A stretch of 64,000 nucleotides of DNA from Muscardinus avellanarius (GCA_963383645.1 OY726563.1:26630821-26694820), one strand, 5' to 3'. Numbered from the stretch's first letter, positions 46,250-59,559 are shown. Notes: a model not told the origin generated them from the letters alone. A program made the numbers and translations.

Positions 46250-48960
46250 GGGCTAGATGATTGCATAGTTATTTTTTACAAAAAATTTTAAAATAATTAA
46301 TACCAATTTTTACCTCTTTTAAAATAATCAAAATGAATGAAACACTTCCAAATTCATTGTAGGAGGCTAGACTTATTCTGATACTAAAAGAAGAAAAAGA
46401 TACTAATTGAAAACTAATAGCTAATATCCCTGAGGAATATAGAGACCAAAGTCCTCAACAAAATATAAGTATATTGATTTCAATGCATGTTAATAGGATC
46501 ATGCGCCATGATCAAATGGGATTTACTCTGGGGTGTAAGGATATTTCAACCTAAAATCAATTACTAAGATACATCACATTAATAGAATAAATTATTTAGA
46601 AACCACATGATCACCCAGTAAATGCTGAAAAGATATTTAGCGAAATTTAACATCATAAAAATACTCTCAACTAAAAATATAAAGTCAATTGTCCCAAAAT
46701 AATGAAAGTCATATGAAAAGACCACATCTAATATACAGTAGCAAAATTAAAGCTTTTACTTTATGATTACAAAAAGGCAGACCATTCTTGCCACTTCTAT
46801 TTGACATGGCACTAAAAGTTCTATATCAAGAAATTAAGCAAGAAAAGGAAAAGTCATGGAAACCCCCCAAAAAAGGATGTAAAATGTTCTTTGGACTTCA
46901 TTTAACAAAATAACATATCAGAACTAATTAACAAAACCAGTAAGTTTGCAGCATAAAATTAATATAAACATCAATTGAATTTCCAGCTACTAACAATAAA
47001 TTATCTAAAACTGAAATTAGGAAAGAAATCTAATTTGCAACAGCACACAAATGAATAAAATGTCTAGTTGGATGTCTAAGACTGGACACTGAAAACCACA
47101 AAACATTGATGATAAAGAAGACATAAAGTACTAAAAGATAGCCCATGATCATCAATTAGAAGACTTAAAAATGTCACAAAGTATTACTACCCAATGTGGA
47201 TCATAGATTATATTTAATGCCTATCAATACCTAAATGTGATTGTTTTGTGTGTGTAACTGGGGGTTGAACCTATGGTCATTCTACCTTCAAGCTATATAA
47301 CCCCGCATTTTGCTTTTATTTTTTTATATTGAAACAATCTCACTACATTGCTGTGGTTGTTCTCCAATCTACAATCTTCCTGGCTCAGTCTACCATTAAC
47401 TGGGATTCCAATCATGTGATACCACATCTGGATAAAGATGTAGTTGTTTATAAACAAACATAAAATTCATACAAAATCAGAAATATTTCATATGGACAAA
47501 TAAATATTGAGAAAGGAACAAAACTGAAAGTGTTACATGTCCTCATTTCAAAATATATTACAAAGCTATAGCAATTAAAATAGAATAGTGGTAGCAGGAA
47601 GACAGATATAGAGCAATTAAGCAAAATGCAAATCTAAAATATACATCCACTCAAACAAGCTGAATTGATCTTTAACAAGGGTATTAAAAATACACAATAA
47701 AGGAAGACTGATCTCTTGAACAAATGGTTATGGAAAAACTGTATATCCACATACAAAAAAAAAAAAGAAATTGGCCTCATATCCTATATAAAAATCAACT
47801 AAAAAGCTTAAGACATAAATCTAGGACCAGAATCTATAAATCTCCTGGAGAAAAACATAGGCAAAATCCTTATGATATTTATGTTGGTACTTATTTAAGT
47901 AAATGACATCTAAAACATAAGGAACCAAAGCAGACAGACAATTGGGACTATATAAAATTAAAAGCTTCTGCTCAGAAAATCAATCAATCAATAGTATGAA
48001 AAAGCAACTTATGAAATAGAGAATAATATTCGTAAAACATGTGTCTGTTAAGTGGTAAATTTCAAAAAAATATATAAGAACTTGTAGAACTCAATAACAA
48101 TAGCAACAATCCCACTAAAGTTAAGCTAAAAGGACTTGAATATACATTTTTCCAAAGAAGATACATACATACACAATGGGTATGTGAAACAATGTTCAAA
48201 ATCACTCATCATGAGGGAAAAGCAAAAAAAAGCAGAAATATATATCGCTTTATTAGATGACAACTATTTTTATTGCATTGGCAAAGATGTGGAAAAATTG
48301 GAAATATTATATTCTATTGGTAGAAATAATAATCATGTAGTTTCAGTGGAATAAAGAATAGATATTTCTCAAAAAAATTAAAAATTGATCTATCATATGA
48401 TGCAGTGATCTCACTTCTGGTTATTTATTGAAAGAATTGAAATCAAGATCTCAAAACAATATTTGCACTGCCATGTTCATTGGAACATTATTCACGAGAA
48501 CCAAAATGTGAAAATATTTGAAGTATCCACTCAAGCATAAATGGATAAAATGTGGTATGTGAATACAAGAGAATATTGTTAATATTCAAAAAGAAAAATA
48601 TTCTGGCGCATCAACAACATGGATAAACCTCGAGGACATTATGCTAAGTGAAGTAAGACAGTCACCGAAGGACAAATACTGCATGATTCTACTTAGAAGA
48701 AGTATCTAAACTGTCAGACGTGTAGAATCAGAGAGTGAAACAGTGGTTGCCAGAGGCTTGGAAGATTGGAAATGCTAATTAATGTGCATGAAGTTTCACT
48801 TATGCAAGAGGAGCAAGTTCTCAAGATTGGCTATACAACATTGTGCCTAGTTAACTACACTGTACTCAGGGCTTCAAAATCTGTTAAGGGGATAAATCGC
48901 ATGCTAAGTGTCCTTACCACAATACTATAAAATTTTTAAAAGTTGGAAGTCAGGAAAGTG
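46250..48960 (+). mobile_element. Ancient L1 (L1M-like), ORF2 RT to 3' end
   Basis: Long sense L1 of about 2.5 kb without the inserted SINE. Degenerate ORF2 includes 'tgccacttctatttgacatg' (RT region), 'catcaattgaatttccagct', 'tggagaaaaacataggcaaa', 'aagcttctgctcagaaaatc', then 3' sequence 'gtggttgccagaggcttgga' and 'caacattgtgcctagttaac', ending 'accacaatactataaaattt'. Frames are short and broken. The 3' end resembles old mammalian L1M types rather than the G-rich-tailed rodent L1s in this window. Confidence 0.8.
47244..47434 (-). mobile_element. B1-dID SINE in the ancient L1
   Basis: Antisense and diverged: 'gggggttgaacctatggtca', 'ttgaaacaatctcactacat', 'gtgataccacatctgg'. Confidence 0.8.
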
Positions 48961-49689
48961 CATCTCTTGAAAGTGAAATTATTACAAACATTTGCTTTAA
49001 AGTTCATTCAGTTGTAAAATTCTGCTCAGAAGTCTTCAGTGCACCAAAGTATAGAGATGAGCTCAAACCTGGTAATTCTGTTTCTAGGTCACTTGTTCAG
49101 TCACATTAGAAAGTATAAAGGCTTTCTCCAAGCAAATCAATGATGCTTTTAATCTGAGGTGTGCTCCCCACTGGCTGGCTTTGTGCTCTTTCTTTGTTAA
49201 TTCTTTTACGCAATATGTATTTAGTTTGAAATACAAGTTGTGTTTTAGAGAGCCAATGTCAGATACATAGAAAAAATCTCCTCTCCTCCCTTTTCCTCAC
49301 ATAGGATCAGTAGACATAAATCCAGCTAAGAAGTATTTTATTCTTATTTACAAGGAAACATTTTTAAGCTCCACTCTGTGTGCTTCGAAGATTATTTCCT
49401 GTAACTATAAAACTAAAAAGCATATTCTTTAGCTTAGATTTCTCTCTATATAATATATTAACTTAGGAAGTTTCCAAAATCATCAGCGTTTATAAGTGAA
49501 ACTTTTGTTTATTAATAAGTTTAGAACCCAATAGATATTTTCCATGGAGATATAATGAGGCCATTAATTTAGATCGCAAAATCTCATTCAACTGTAATAT
49601 ACTTGAAAAAGGTAATGGGATCACTTGCCATTTTTGTCTTTATCAAGAGTATTTTAAATAAGATTACTTGTCTGTTTTATGATAGTTAT

Positions 49690-49790
49690 TATTTTATATT
49701 TTTTTATTGGCACATTGCAATCTCCTGTCATAATGTAGTTAAGAGTGATAGTCACATACATGCACATTAACACTTGGTGAGCTCATTTTT
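49690..49790 (-). mobile_element. Short L1 3' end
   Basis: 'ttttttattggcacattgca' and 'cacatacatgcacattaaca' resemble the antisense L1 tails elsewhere. Confidence 0.5.
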
Positions 49791-49808
49791 GTCTTTTGAG
49801 AACATATG

Positions 49809-49915
49809 GCCAGCCATGAAAGAGTATACTGGTAATCCTAGTACTTGGGAACTTTTAATGCTCCTATTTCAGCTTCCCAAGTACTAGGATTACCCAAGTA
49901 CTAAAAAACATACAA
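49809..49915. repeat. Head-to-head SINE fragments forming a perfect 20-bp inverted repeat
   Basis: 'ggtaatcctagtacttggga' at 49831-49850 is the exact reverse complement of 49875-49894, with a 24-bp loop. The arms look like the B1 left ends of two SINEs in opposite orientation. Confidence 0.85.
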
Positions 49916-50373
49916 ACAAACAAAAAACTGCTGGCTGCCTAAATAATGTTTACTTTCTTCTCTTCTTCCTACCTCCTAATAGAATATAATTTGATTCAGA
50001 AGTGATCTTGTTGCATTTTGTTCATATAAATCAAGTATGGCTCAAGCCAATAATTGCAGTAAGTTCCATTCCCCTTTATTAGATTGTGTATTAAGATGTG
50101 ACATAATCCTACTCAATAAGATACAAGCAAAAATATGTTAGAGTAGATTCTAAGATATGTTTCCTTATTCTGATAAGAAGTATATGTTTATATTATGAAA
50201 ATGTATATTAATATATAGTTTTAACCACTTGGTAGCTTATGAGGAAGTACTGAAATTGTTCTTCATTTTGTTTCTGATACCAATTTTAAAGCATCAAATT
50301 CAACAAAAATAGAACTAGAAGAAAAAATTAGAGAATTTTAAAGTAACTTTTGAATAATAATTTTAATATAGTA

Positions 50374-50513
50374 AATATTGAACCTAGGAGTACTCTGCCA
50401 CTAGGCTATATTCCTATCTATTTTTTTATTTTAAGACAATTTTTCACTAACTTGTCCAGGCTGACCTTGCTAGGATTATAGGCTTATGAACATGCACCAT
50501 TAAACATGCCTAA
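50374..50513 (-). mobile_element. Degraded B1-dID SINE
   Basis: Antisense: 'attgaacctaggagtactct', 'ctaggctatattcctatcta', 'atgcaccattaaacatgcct'. Lacks much of the B1 half. Confidence 0.65.
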
Positions 50514-51298
50514 TTGTCTTTAAAATATGATGTCCCCTCATAACAATAACAAAAAGCCATAAAACCAAAGATTAAAGAATTTTCTAGTACATGAAAAAGT
50601 GACATTTTGAATGGAAAATACTACAAATTCAAAAGATATCAAACTATAAAATCATCTGTACTGATATCACAAAATGGCTAAGCTATTTAATAAGAAGATA
50701 CTATTTCAATAGCTAAAGGAGAAAAAAATATTTCTTAGGAAAAGAAATACTACTGATTCATAAGTGCATGCAAGAATGCTCAATTTATATATAAAAATAA
50801 AAATACTTGAAAATAAACTCACACATACATACACAAACACATTTTAGAAGAGGTATCAGGTTGGGAAGAACATTAATATTCATTGTTCCTCTTTTCTATT
50901 TTAAAACCATACTCATATATATCCTATAGAAAATTTAAGTCAAATAAAATTGATATGCATAACTTCCTTGGGACCACTTCCTTCAACTTTATTATTCAAA
51001 TTCCAAAACTTGCCATTTAGTGTTAAGATGAGTCATTATTACAGTAAGTACCTGTGTTACAATAAGAGCATGTTCAGATTGACATATATATTTAAAATAA
51101 AGAAAGGAGGTAAGGATAAGTGGGGAGGAAGCACATATTAACTAGTGTAATTTAAAAACAAACTATAGTCCTCCCTCAGTACCTGTGCTCGATTCTTTTT
51201 CGAGAACCCTTCACATATACCCAAAGCTATAAATGTTCAGATTCTTTATATAAGATGGTGTAGTATTTGCATATAACCTATATAAATCTTCCCACATA
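50514..51298. other. Intronic sequence, nothing recognised
   Basis: AT-rich with no supportable feature. Confidence 0.45.
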
Positions 51299-51299
51299 C

Positions 51300-51465
51300 T
51301 TTATTTTTTTTAATTTTTTATTGGTGCACTGTATTCATACATCATAGTGGGATACAAACTTTTGTAGACATACATGCACACTTTTCCCAGTCAGCCCCCA
51401 CCCGATCCCCACCCCATTCCCTCCCCATCCCTCCTTCCCATGCTTGGCTTAGTGGTTGACATCTA
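51300..51465 (-). mobile_element. L1 3' end (5'-truncated)
   Basis: Antisense: 'ttattggtgcactgtattca', 'agtgggatacaaacttttgt', pyrimidine block 'attccctccccatccctcct'. Confidence 0.85.
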
Positions 51466-51942
51466 GTATTATAGCAATTTATCCAATATTAAAAATGATA
51501 ATCTCACATAACAGTTTCATTTGTCTGATACCAAGCTTTTGATAACTTAAAGATAACATTACAATATTTCTTTATGCTTTCTTTCTTACCAGAGGATATT
51601 TTTTCTTTCTTTTGTTTTTTAGGTGAAACTATCATATATTTATATATTTATTTTTCAGAAAAAAAATCTATCCTAATATGGAATATGGACTCTAGATACC
51701 CAAAACGATCTCGAAAAAGAACAAAGTTAGAAAATGTATATTTTCTGATTTCAAACCATATAAAGCTACAATAATTGAAACAGTGTAGTACTGTTCTAAA
51801 GGCAGATATATACATACTTTAAATCATCTCTATAGTTCATATCTAATGCTAACATAAATGCTAGGTAAAGAGTTGCTATATGGTATTCTTTAGGGAATAA
51901 TGATAAAAAAAAAATCTTGTACATGCTCAGAAACAGTTTTTT

Positions 51943-52118
51943 GTTGTTGTTTTTGTTTTTTTTTTTTTTTTTGGTGGTACACTCCCAGACCTATTTTTTA
52001 TATTTTTATTTGGAAACAGGGTCTCTTAAACCAGCGCAGCTGGATTCGAATCCGCGCAATCCTCCTGTCTCCACCTCCCAAGCGTGGGGATTACAAGCGT
52101 GCACCACCACGCATGGCA
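51943..52118 (-). mobile_element. Young-type B1-dID SINE, internally deleted
   Basis: Antisense: T-rich tail, then 'ggtggtacactcccagacct' (about 25 bp of the ID half missing), 'gtctcttaaaccagcgcagc', 'gtctccacctcccaagcgtg', 'gcaccaccacgcatggc'. Confidence 0.9.
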
Positions 52119-52377
52119 CAGATACAGTTTTAATTGAATATTTTAATCTATGGTTGGTTGAATCTGTGAATGAAAAGTATACAGATATGTGAGATCCAGA
52201 TGGAAGGAGGAGAGGGAGGTAATATTGACAAAGTTTTCTCGTTAGATCACAGATGACTTAGAAATCAAGGCAAACAGATGGGAAGGAAAATATTCCAGAA
52301 AATTCATAGTGCAATACAGAGGAATTAACAAATAATTTAGTATAAGAGGGTTGAAGGAAAAGGTGATTTAGTTAGCT

Positions 52378-52550
52378 TTTCCATCACTGTGACCAAAATA
52401 CATAATAGGAATATCTTAGAAGAAGAAATATTTATTTGGACTCATGTTTTCTGAAGTTCATTTTATTGTTGGCTGAGTTCAAAGCAAAAACAACATGACA
52501 TCAGGAAGTAGAAGAGAAAAGCTACCTAGCTTCTGGCAAATGGGAAGGAA

Positions 52551-52609
<59 letters not shown>

Positions 52610-52975
52610 GAAGAAGAAGAAGAAGAAGAAGAAGAAGAAGAAGGAGGAGGAGGAGGAGGAGGAGGAGGAGGAGGAGGAGGAGGAGGAAGAGGAGGAGGAG
52701 GAGGAGGGAGAAAGAAAGAAAGAAAGAGAGAGAGAGGAAGGGACAAAGGTTAGATACAGTCTCCAAGTAATATCCCCAGCTACCTATCTCGTAGAGCCAT
52801 ATCCAACCTGCATACTTTACAACCTAATAAATTAATTCAAATTATTAATCCTTCAATGGATTTATCTACTGATGAGATTAGAGCAGCAATTCAATTATTT
52901 CACATCTGAACATTTTTGCACTGCTAATACATGAGCTTTTCTAGGGGACATTCTATATTCAAACCATAACAGAAG
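52378..52975 (+). mobile_element. Unnamed dispersed repeat, copy 2
   Basis: Starts 'gttagcttttccatcactgt', then 'tgaccaaaatacataatagg', includes the purine tract described separately, and ends 'ggggacattctatattcaaa' + 'ccataacag'. Related to 1578-1925. Confidence 0.5.
52542..52743 (+). repeat. 202-bp uninterrupted polypurine tract
   Basis: Only A and G over 202 bases: GA repeats (52556-52606), GAA (about 52607-52641), GGA (to about 52706), then AAAG and GA. On the minus strand, the DMD sense strand, it is a C/U tract. The Arg/Glu- or Leu/Ser-rich frames here are artefacts. Confidence 0.97.
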
Positions 52976-53910
52976 GAGTCACACATGTCTAGATGTTTTC
53001 AAGAATGGATAAAAATAAATGTCAGAAGTGACTTCTGGAACCATAGACAAGGATGAGTTAAGTTTTAACTGTTGAATTTGAGGGTAAGGTAAAATTACTG
53101 TGTGTAAAAACTCCTATTTAGTTGGTAAATAAAACATTAAAAATAGATCTTTTCAGGGGTAGAGTTGACGCTATGAGAAGCACAAATTGTGTCTGAATAG
53201 AGACAAAAACAGAGGACTTGCACGTAGTTTTTATGATGGGTGCTTCCTTTTTTTTGATTTATGAAAATCTAGATGTCATTTTTAGCTGTCTAATATTATC
53301 CAAAATGTCTCAGACTAACATTATATTTTTATGAATATTTCCATCTAAAATTTTAAAGGATACCTCTGTTTTTCTTAACTTCAACTTTAATTATTTTGAA
53401 GAGACCCATAAGTAGGGTTTGGTATTTATTTCCCCTTTGTTTTTATAGGAGCCAATCTTAACTGTCAGATGCAATTATTACTTTTGTAATATTTTACAGA
53501 TATTTTCTAATATGAAAATGTGCCTGTAGTATTTCTACATAATTCATGCTCACATTCTCTATTATAAATTCCCAACTGCTTCTTATCCTGCAAATGCATA
53601 AATAATTATTTACTTGTCCCATTGGTTGTAGGTATACTTCCTAAGGTTGATAGCTATTGCTTATCACACAAAGAAAAGAAGCAGAGAGAAGTAAATTTTT
53701 CTTTCCAAATACATTTTTAGTATTTAGAGATATTAAGAACTAAGGAGAAGTATGTAATAGTGATGATAAAGGAATAGACTATTTGATCAGGCTGGAGGTT
53801 TCAAATGGTAAAATATGATAATAGAAGAAGTCACGATGGATGTTGGGTTTGAATTTGAATTCTTCAAGTAACAAGCTAATTCAACAAATCCATTGAAATG
53901 TTACTTCAAG
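52976..53910. other. Intronic sequence, nothing recognised
   Basis: AT-rich with no supportable feature. Confidence 0.45.
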
Positions 53911-54103
53911 CCAGGCATGGTGGTGTATGCCTGTAATCCTAGTACTTGGCAGGCTGAGACAGGAGGATCACAGGTTCAAGGAATGCCTGAGCAACTTAGG
54001 GAGAACCTCTGCAAATTAATAAGACTATGTTTAAAATAAAAAAAATAAAATAGGGTTGGACACATGCCTCAGAGGCAGAATGCCCCTGGGTTCAATCTCC
54101 AGT

Positions 54104-54106
<3 letters not shown>
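53911..54106 (+). mobile_element. B1-dID SINE
   Basis: Sense: 'gccaggcatggtggtgtatg', 'cctgtaatcctagtacttgg', 'gctgagacaggaggatcaca', 'atgcccctgggttcaatctc', then a (CA)n tail. Confidence 0.92.

Positions 54107-54153
<47 letters not shown>
54107..54153 (+). repeat. (CA)n microsatellite
   Basis: About 23 CA units at the SINE tail. Confidence 0.95.
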
Positions 54154-54154
<1 letters not shown>

Positions 54155-55714
54155 TTTCAAGTATGACTTCAATAAAATCATCTAATTTCACAGATTTGTT
54201 GTATTGGTCAAAGTAGATGTATTTTTGAAAGCCTTTTAAAAACTGCAAATATTAGTTAAATAAGAAAAGCGCCCTTTTTGTTGTTGTGTCAAGATTTCAA
54301 GGAGCATGATTCTCTCTTATCCTTATAGAATTAGAGAAGCATAAAGTACAAATAACTTTACCAAATGAGATTAAATTACTTTGCGAGCCCTGTAGAGAAA
54401 GCAGATTACTTAGGAGTCAAATTTATTATATGAATGTAATCGAAGCTGTGTTAAGTAACACAATGATGAGGTCTTTGTAGGCAGAGACATGGGTGTATAC
54501 TTGAACTCTTTTCCTATACTGCTTCTACCATAAGAGCAGATTCACAGTTACTCTGGAATATGGATGAGGTACATGGTCAGTCAATAAAGGAGGAAGGGAA
54601 CAACCTGAAAGCTTAGAAATAACTGGAGGAAAGTACCGTGGCATCATATTTGCTGTTAGCTTGCAGATAATGGATTTGCATGCCATGGTATTTGACTGTT
54701 ATAGAAAGAAAAGAACAAACACACTCTCCAAAGTTGTCTATGTTCAAATCTTAGAACAGATTATATTTCATGGCAAAGAAGAAATAAGGATGAAGATGGA
54801 ATTAAGATTACTGGTCAACTGATTTTAGAATACATAATGTTCCCTTGATTACCCAGCAGGGTAAACAACAGGGCCCAGAATGATCATAAAGGTTCTTGAA
54901 ATTGGAAGAGGGAGGCAAAAGAGTAGGTCAGAATAATATGTAAAAAAAGTTTGCCCTTGTTAACTTTGAAGAAGGAGGTCATAAGCCAAGGAATGATGGC
55001 AGCCTCTGGAAGCTAGTAAAGGTGAGGAAATTTATTTTCCCCTACTGCCTCCAAAAAGAAGAAAGTCCTTCAATACCTTGACACTAACACGGGGTGGACC
55101 ATGTTGGGTTTGAGAATTACAGTAAGATAATTGAGAATTACTGTAAGATAATAAATTTATATTTTAGTTACTAAGCTTCTGGCTATAAAAGCAATATCAA
55201 ACTAATATATCTATTCATTATCTGTAACAAGAATGAAATAATTCAATAGAAGCATATATTTGCTCATGTTAACATCATTTTCTCGGTATATTCTTTGTGC
55301 TGTTAACCCCTACTTTTCATTATCTTTTTAACCCAGTCCAATTAGCCCTTCCCCCTAATACACACGAATGAAATTGGTCTTACAAAGTCAATATTCTAAG
55401 AGAATATAACTTATTAGTCAAAATGGGAAAGTTTTTTGGGTGAATAGGAGTATATTCATAATTACAATATGATTCCTACTATAAAGATTTCCCAGGGATC
55501 CTACAATACTGAAATTTTGTTAAATTCATAGTTAATTTTCAATCCCTTTGTTGCTTAGACTAATTTGCAATACTTATCATAGTGAGACACTCTGCTCTAC
55601 CTGAAGCTCTTTCTCCTCCTGGATTCTAGAGTACCATGCCCTCTTTCTTTGCTTTTCCCTCATTTTCTTGCTTCCATTCTGTCTTCTGGTAGTTTATGTT
55701 CCATATAGAAGCTG
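54154..55714. other. Intronic sequence with one short duplication
   Basis: No repeat family recognised. A 21-bp tandem duplication ('ttgagaattac.gtaagataa') lies at 55110-55151. Confidence 0.5.
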
Positions 55715-55958
55715 TGCTGAGATAAGATGACCTCATGTCACACTTCCAATAGCTTACCTGTACTTGTGAAAAAAAAATCCTCACTAGTAAGTATAAAGCT
55801 CTATATAATCTCAACACCATTGTCACTCAGCACCTCAATCATATCTCTCCTTGATATCCCATGTATCATCACAAGTTAGGGCTTTTGAATTATAGTGCGT
55901 CCTCTTGGAATTCTCTTCCCCAGATATTCATACTTCTATCCAATCTGTTTTATTCAGA
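55715..55958 (+). mobile_element. L2 LINE 3' fragment
   Basis: Degraded L2 order: 'cttccaatagcttacctgta', 'agtataaagctctatataat', 'tctcaacaccattgtcactc', 'tcttggaattctcttcccca' near the end. Confidence 0.55.
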
Positions 55959-55959
55959 A

Positions 55960-55969
55960 TTGACCTTCT
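55960..55969 (+). repeat. Target-site duplication of ID element, left
   Basis: 'ttgaccttct', repeated at 56051-56060. Confidence 0.85.
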
Positions 55970-56050
55970 TGGGCTGGGAATGTAGCTCAGTGGTAAAATG
56001 CTTGCCTAGCACATGCAAGGCCCTGGGTTCGATCCCAAGTACAAAAAAAT
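55970..56050 (+). mobile_element. ID element (tRNA-derived SINE)
   Basis: Compact, low-divergence ID: 'gggctgggaatgtagctcag', 'tggtaaaatgcttgcctagc', 'gcaaggccctgggttcgatc', then a short A tail. It keeps the A-box-like 'tgtagctcagtggt' and B-box-like 'ggttcgatccc' of Pol III promoters, and has a 10-bp target duplication. Confidence 0.93.
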
Positions 56051-56060
56051 TTGACCTTCT

Positions 56061-59000
56061 AATGATTTCTTCTCTACCAAAATAAAATTGAAATTTTCTT
56101 CCCACTTCTGATTGTGCATTCCTTTTTCCTATTTTATTTTTCTTTTCAGGATTTAATGTTTTACTACCAATTTTTACTTTGAAATGCATAGTTCCTACTA
56201 TTTTACTTATACAAGCAAATTATCCTCCATTAAGTTAAGGATTGTTTCATATATTTCTTTATTGGTATAACACTTGATCCTATGATAATAATATCTAAGA
56301 CAGACTCTTAATAAATGTCAAGTGAATGAATGAATGACTATTACTCCATACATGAGGAACGCCAAATGTAAGATTCAGAGAGGAAATTTAGTCATTCATT
56401 TTTTTCCATAAATGCCATCATCTTAGCTTTTATGCTTTCCTTCACATAGAGTAACTTTTGTTTTCTTTTTAATTTGGTCAATTTAATCGATATGTCAAGG
56501 TCTAATCAATAAGTTCAGATTTACCTAACTCCAACCTTATGTATGCTCTTCATACATAAGTAGCAGTCCATGTGAGCTATGACAGAAGTTTCCATCTAGA
56601 TTATTTTAGTTAGCATGACGAACAGGAGTTAAATTCTATTTATGATTTTAGGAAAATCTATACAACTTTCGAAGGCAATGCAAAGCATGTGTTTATTATT
56701 TCAGAATATTTTCTGGTATTATTTAAAACAAAAGAACAAAGATGGTTGATAACACTTCTATAAGGTATTAAACGTAAAACGTGAGTAAATTTATCTATGA
56801 GCATATCTCATATGTAAGCCTCAATGACAACTGAATTATATATTCATAACAAAAACACAAGAAAAATGTTTATATGTTATGAAATAAAATTCACCTGGGG
56901 GCATACTAGATTTGAGATATCAGTGTACATTAAGTTATAGATATATAGCAATGAGATGTTTACAACTTTAGAGAGATTGGAAGTGTTAAGGACATAGATA
57001 AAATGCTCATTTGCATATGGATTGAAAACAGGAGATTAAATCATATTGATAAGGGAATGAGTATACAGATAAAGAGGCCAAGGTGTCTTCCTTGAGATTT
57101 CTATGCCAAAACATTTGGAAGGAAAGAAAGATAAATTCAATAAGTAAAGACACACAGAATAGTCAGAGAGAAGAACCTGCTGAGAAAAGTGTCTTTCTCA
57201 ACAATGGTAGAAAGCCATGAGTTAAATAAAATTTATTTATTCAAGGAATAAGAGTACTTATTTTGTAATCAGAAGAACATATAAAGTATAGGTTCATCTA
57301 TAAAAAGCAGTAGGTGAAAGAAAGAATCATGTATATTTACATATGGATGTATACTTGCAGAAGTTTTGGACAGGGTGAAGCTCCAGGAGAGAATGAAAGA
57401 AATTGAAGATGACAGGGAGACTGGGGATATGTTATATTAGAAACAAAATGAGAGCCATGATCAAAATCACAAAATAGTAATTGAGTATAACTATAAAAAG
57501 ATGATACATACAATGAGGAGATGTTGAAGGCTTATACCAAACTGTTTCCTTGATAAATTATGAGGATGACTCATTCATAGGTAGAGATCCAGTGCTAGGT
57601 CAAATTGCTTAACCTCAAAAGATTCATATATAAGTATAAATTATACTTTCCAAGTCTGAGATAAATGAAAATAAATAATATTCATAAGATATTTAAACCT
57701 TTAAAGATAACTGATGACTTTAATATTTACTATAGGGGACAATCACCTACATGGTTCTTCCCTTTTATGCAAAACCTCATGTGTCTTTGTAGACCATTAA
57801 GGAAACATTTGGATGAAAACTAACAGAATCCAATCTACCCTGTCTTAAATTCACATGAAGTTGGGCAGATGACAGTTATAGGGGGCAGTAGAAGCTTAGT
57901 ACTTAGGAGACTTTAGGAAAAATTCTCAGTGTGAATAGTTTAGACAAACTTATCAAACTTAACTACATGTAACATCATCTTCTGATGTCCTTTTAGCAAG
58001 AGTCAGAATATATTACTTCCAAACTTTTGTGGTTTATGCTGCTTGTTCACTAAAAGAAAAATATGAGGTTTATTTAATCTGCTGAATATTAAATAAAACA
58101 GGTAAGTGAATTCTTTGAATATTTTATGACATATTATATATTTAGTAATATTTAGACAAAGGTAAAGTGAGCAAATAAAGTTAAGAAAACTTTAAGTCAA
58201 TTTCCAATTGCTTCATTATGGAGTTCATACCTGAGCAATGCCTTAATGAGTTGGTAATAAATTGAACATGTAATGCCAGCTTAGGCATTGGAGAAGAAAA
58301 TATTCTAGACAATGAAGTTCAATAAAGTGATGATGGAAGGAACTGCACCTTTGTCTTGGTTTATGTCCCTATTTTAGGATGCAGCACTTCTTCCTTAAGC
58401 TTTGAGAGTTTTCATGGGAGATAAGTGAAAAAGAAGAGCCAGGAAACTAACGAGAGCATTGAGGAATAGTCAAGGGAATGATGGGTGGGGAGAGAAAAGC
58501 GAATCAATTTAAACTTAAAATTGGGATTAAAATAACACTTCCCAACCCAAGAAGTGTTATAAGAATTAGATTAGTTCATTGATGTGCACACCTGGAATAC
58601 AGTAGCCACTCGATAACGTGTGATAGACATACCATTTTTAGGTGATAATAAGGAAACTGGTTAAGTGTCTTTTTCAAGGTTTTACAACCAGCCTTTTAGA
58701 AAACTTGGATGGAAATTGACTTGAAGATGAGGCTGAGTCACACAAAAAAAATGCCCTTACTCATTTTCTTTTGTTCAGCTTGGAAAGAAATCTAGCCAAG
58801 AATATATGGCATAACTCAACCCCCCAAACATAAATGTTTCTTTGGGAGAAATCTTTCATAGTTTAGACCGCTCAGCCTTATATATCAATTAACTGAAAAA
58901 TATGTTGATAATGAAAAGCACATGACTATCAGAAAATCAGCTTTCCAAAAATGTATACTTTCAACTTTACCAATATGATCAGGGCCATAATTTCTAAGCT

Positions 59001-59513
59001 CCCATTCATAGTTTAATTTTGGCAAACGTCACTTGCCTAAGACCTTTTAAAATTGCTCCACTGAGCCAAACAATGCTTTCTTCTAAAAAGAAATTCTTGC
59101 AAATCTAGCAATTCTAGTACACTTTATTTTCATGCTCTAACATATAGGAGGCTATAATTTCTTATATTTTTAGCTTTCCTACAATATTGCAAGGCTGGAA
59201 AATTTTGCTGATAACATCCTTCACGTACAGGATATTAAAGAGTACATGGAATTTGACCTGGTTTTGGTATGGCTTTTTCTTCTAAACTTATGAAGCCTGT
59301 TATAAACATGTTTAATTCGGCAAAATTAAAGAAGAATAAATAAAGAAGTTGTAATCATATTTTCTATAAATAGAATACAAATATATTTTATAGAATGAAT
59401 GCATAATAAAAGAACTTAAAGTTTGTAAAATATATATCATTATATATCAGATATCTAGAAAATCTCTTCAAATAGTACAAATTTTATATATTTGTCCACA
59501 ATTTTTACTGCTT

Positions 59514-59515
<2 letters not shown>
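56061..59515. other. Intronic sequence, largely repeat-free
   Basis: About 3.4 kb of AT-rich intron with no SINE, L1 or LTR that I can recognise and no convincing frame. Confidence 0.5.

Positions 59516-59559
<44 letters not shown>

Noticed and set aside
52479..52770. Frames with Arg/Glu runs or Leu/Ser runs
   Set aside because: Translation of the polypurine/polypyrimidine simple repeat.
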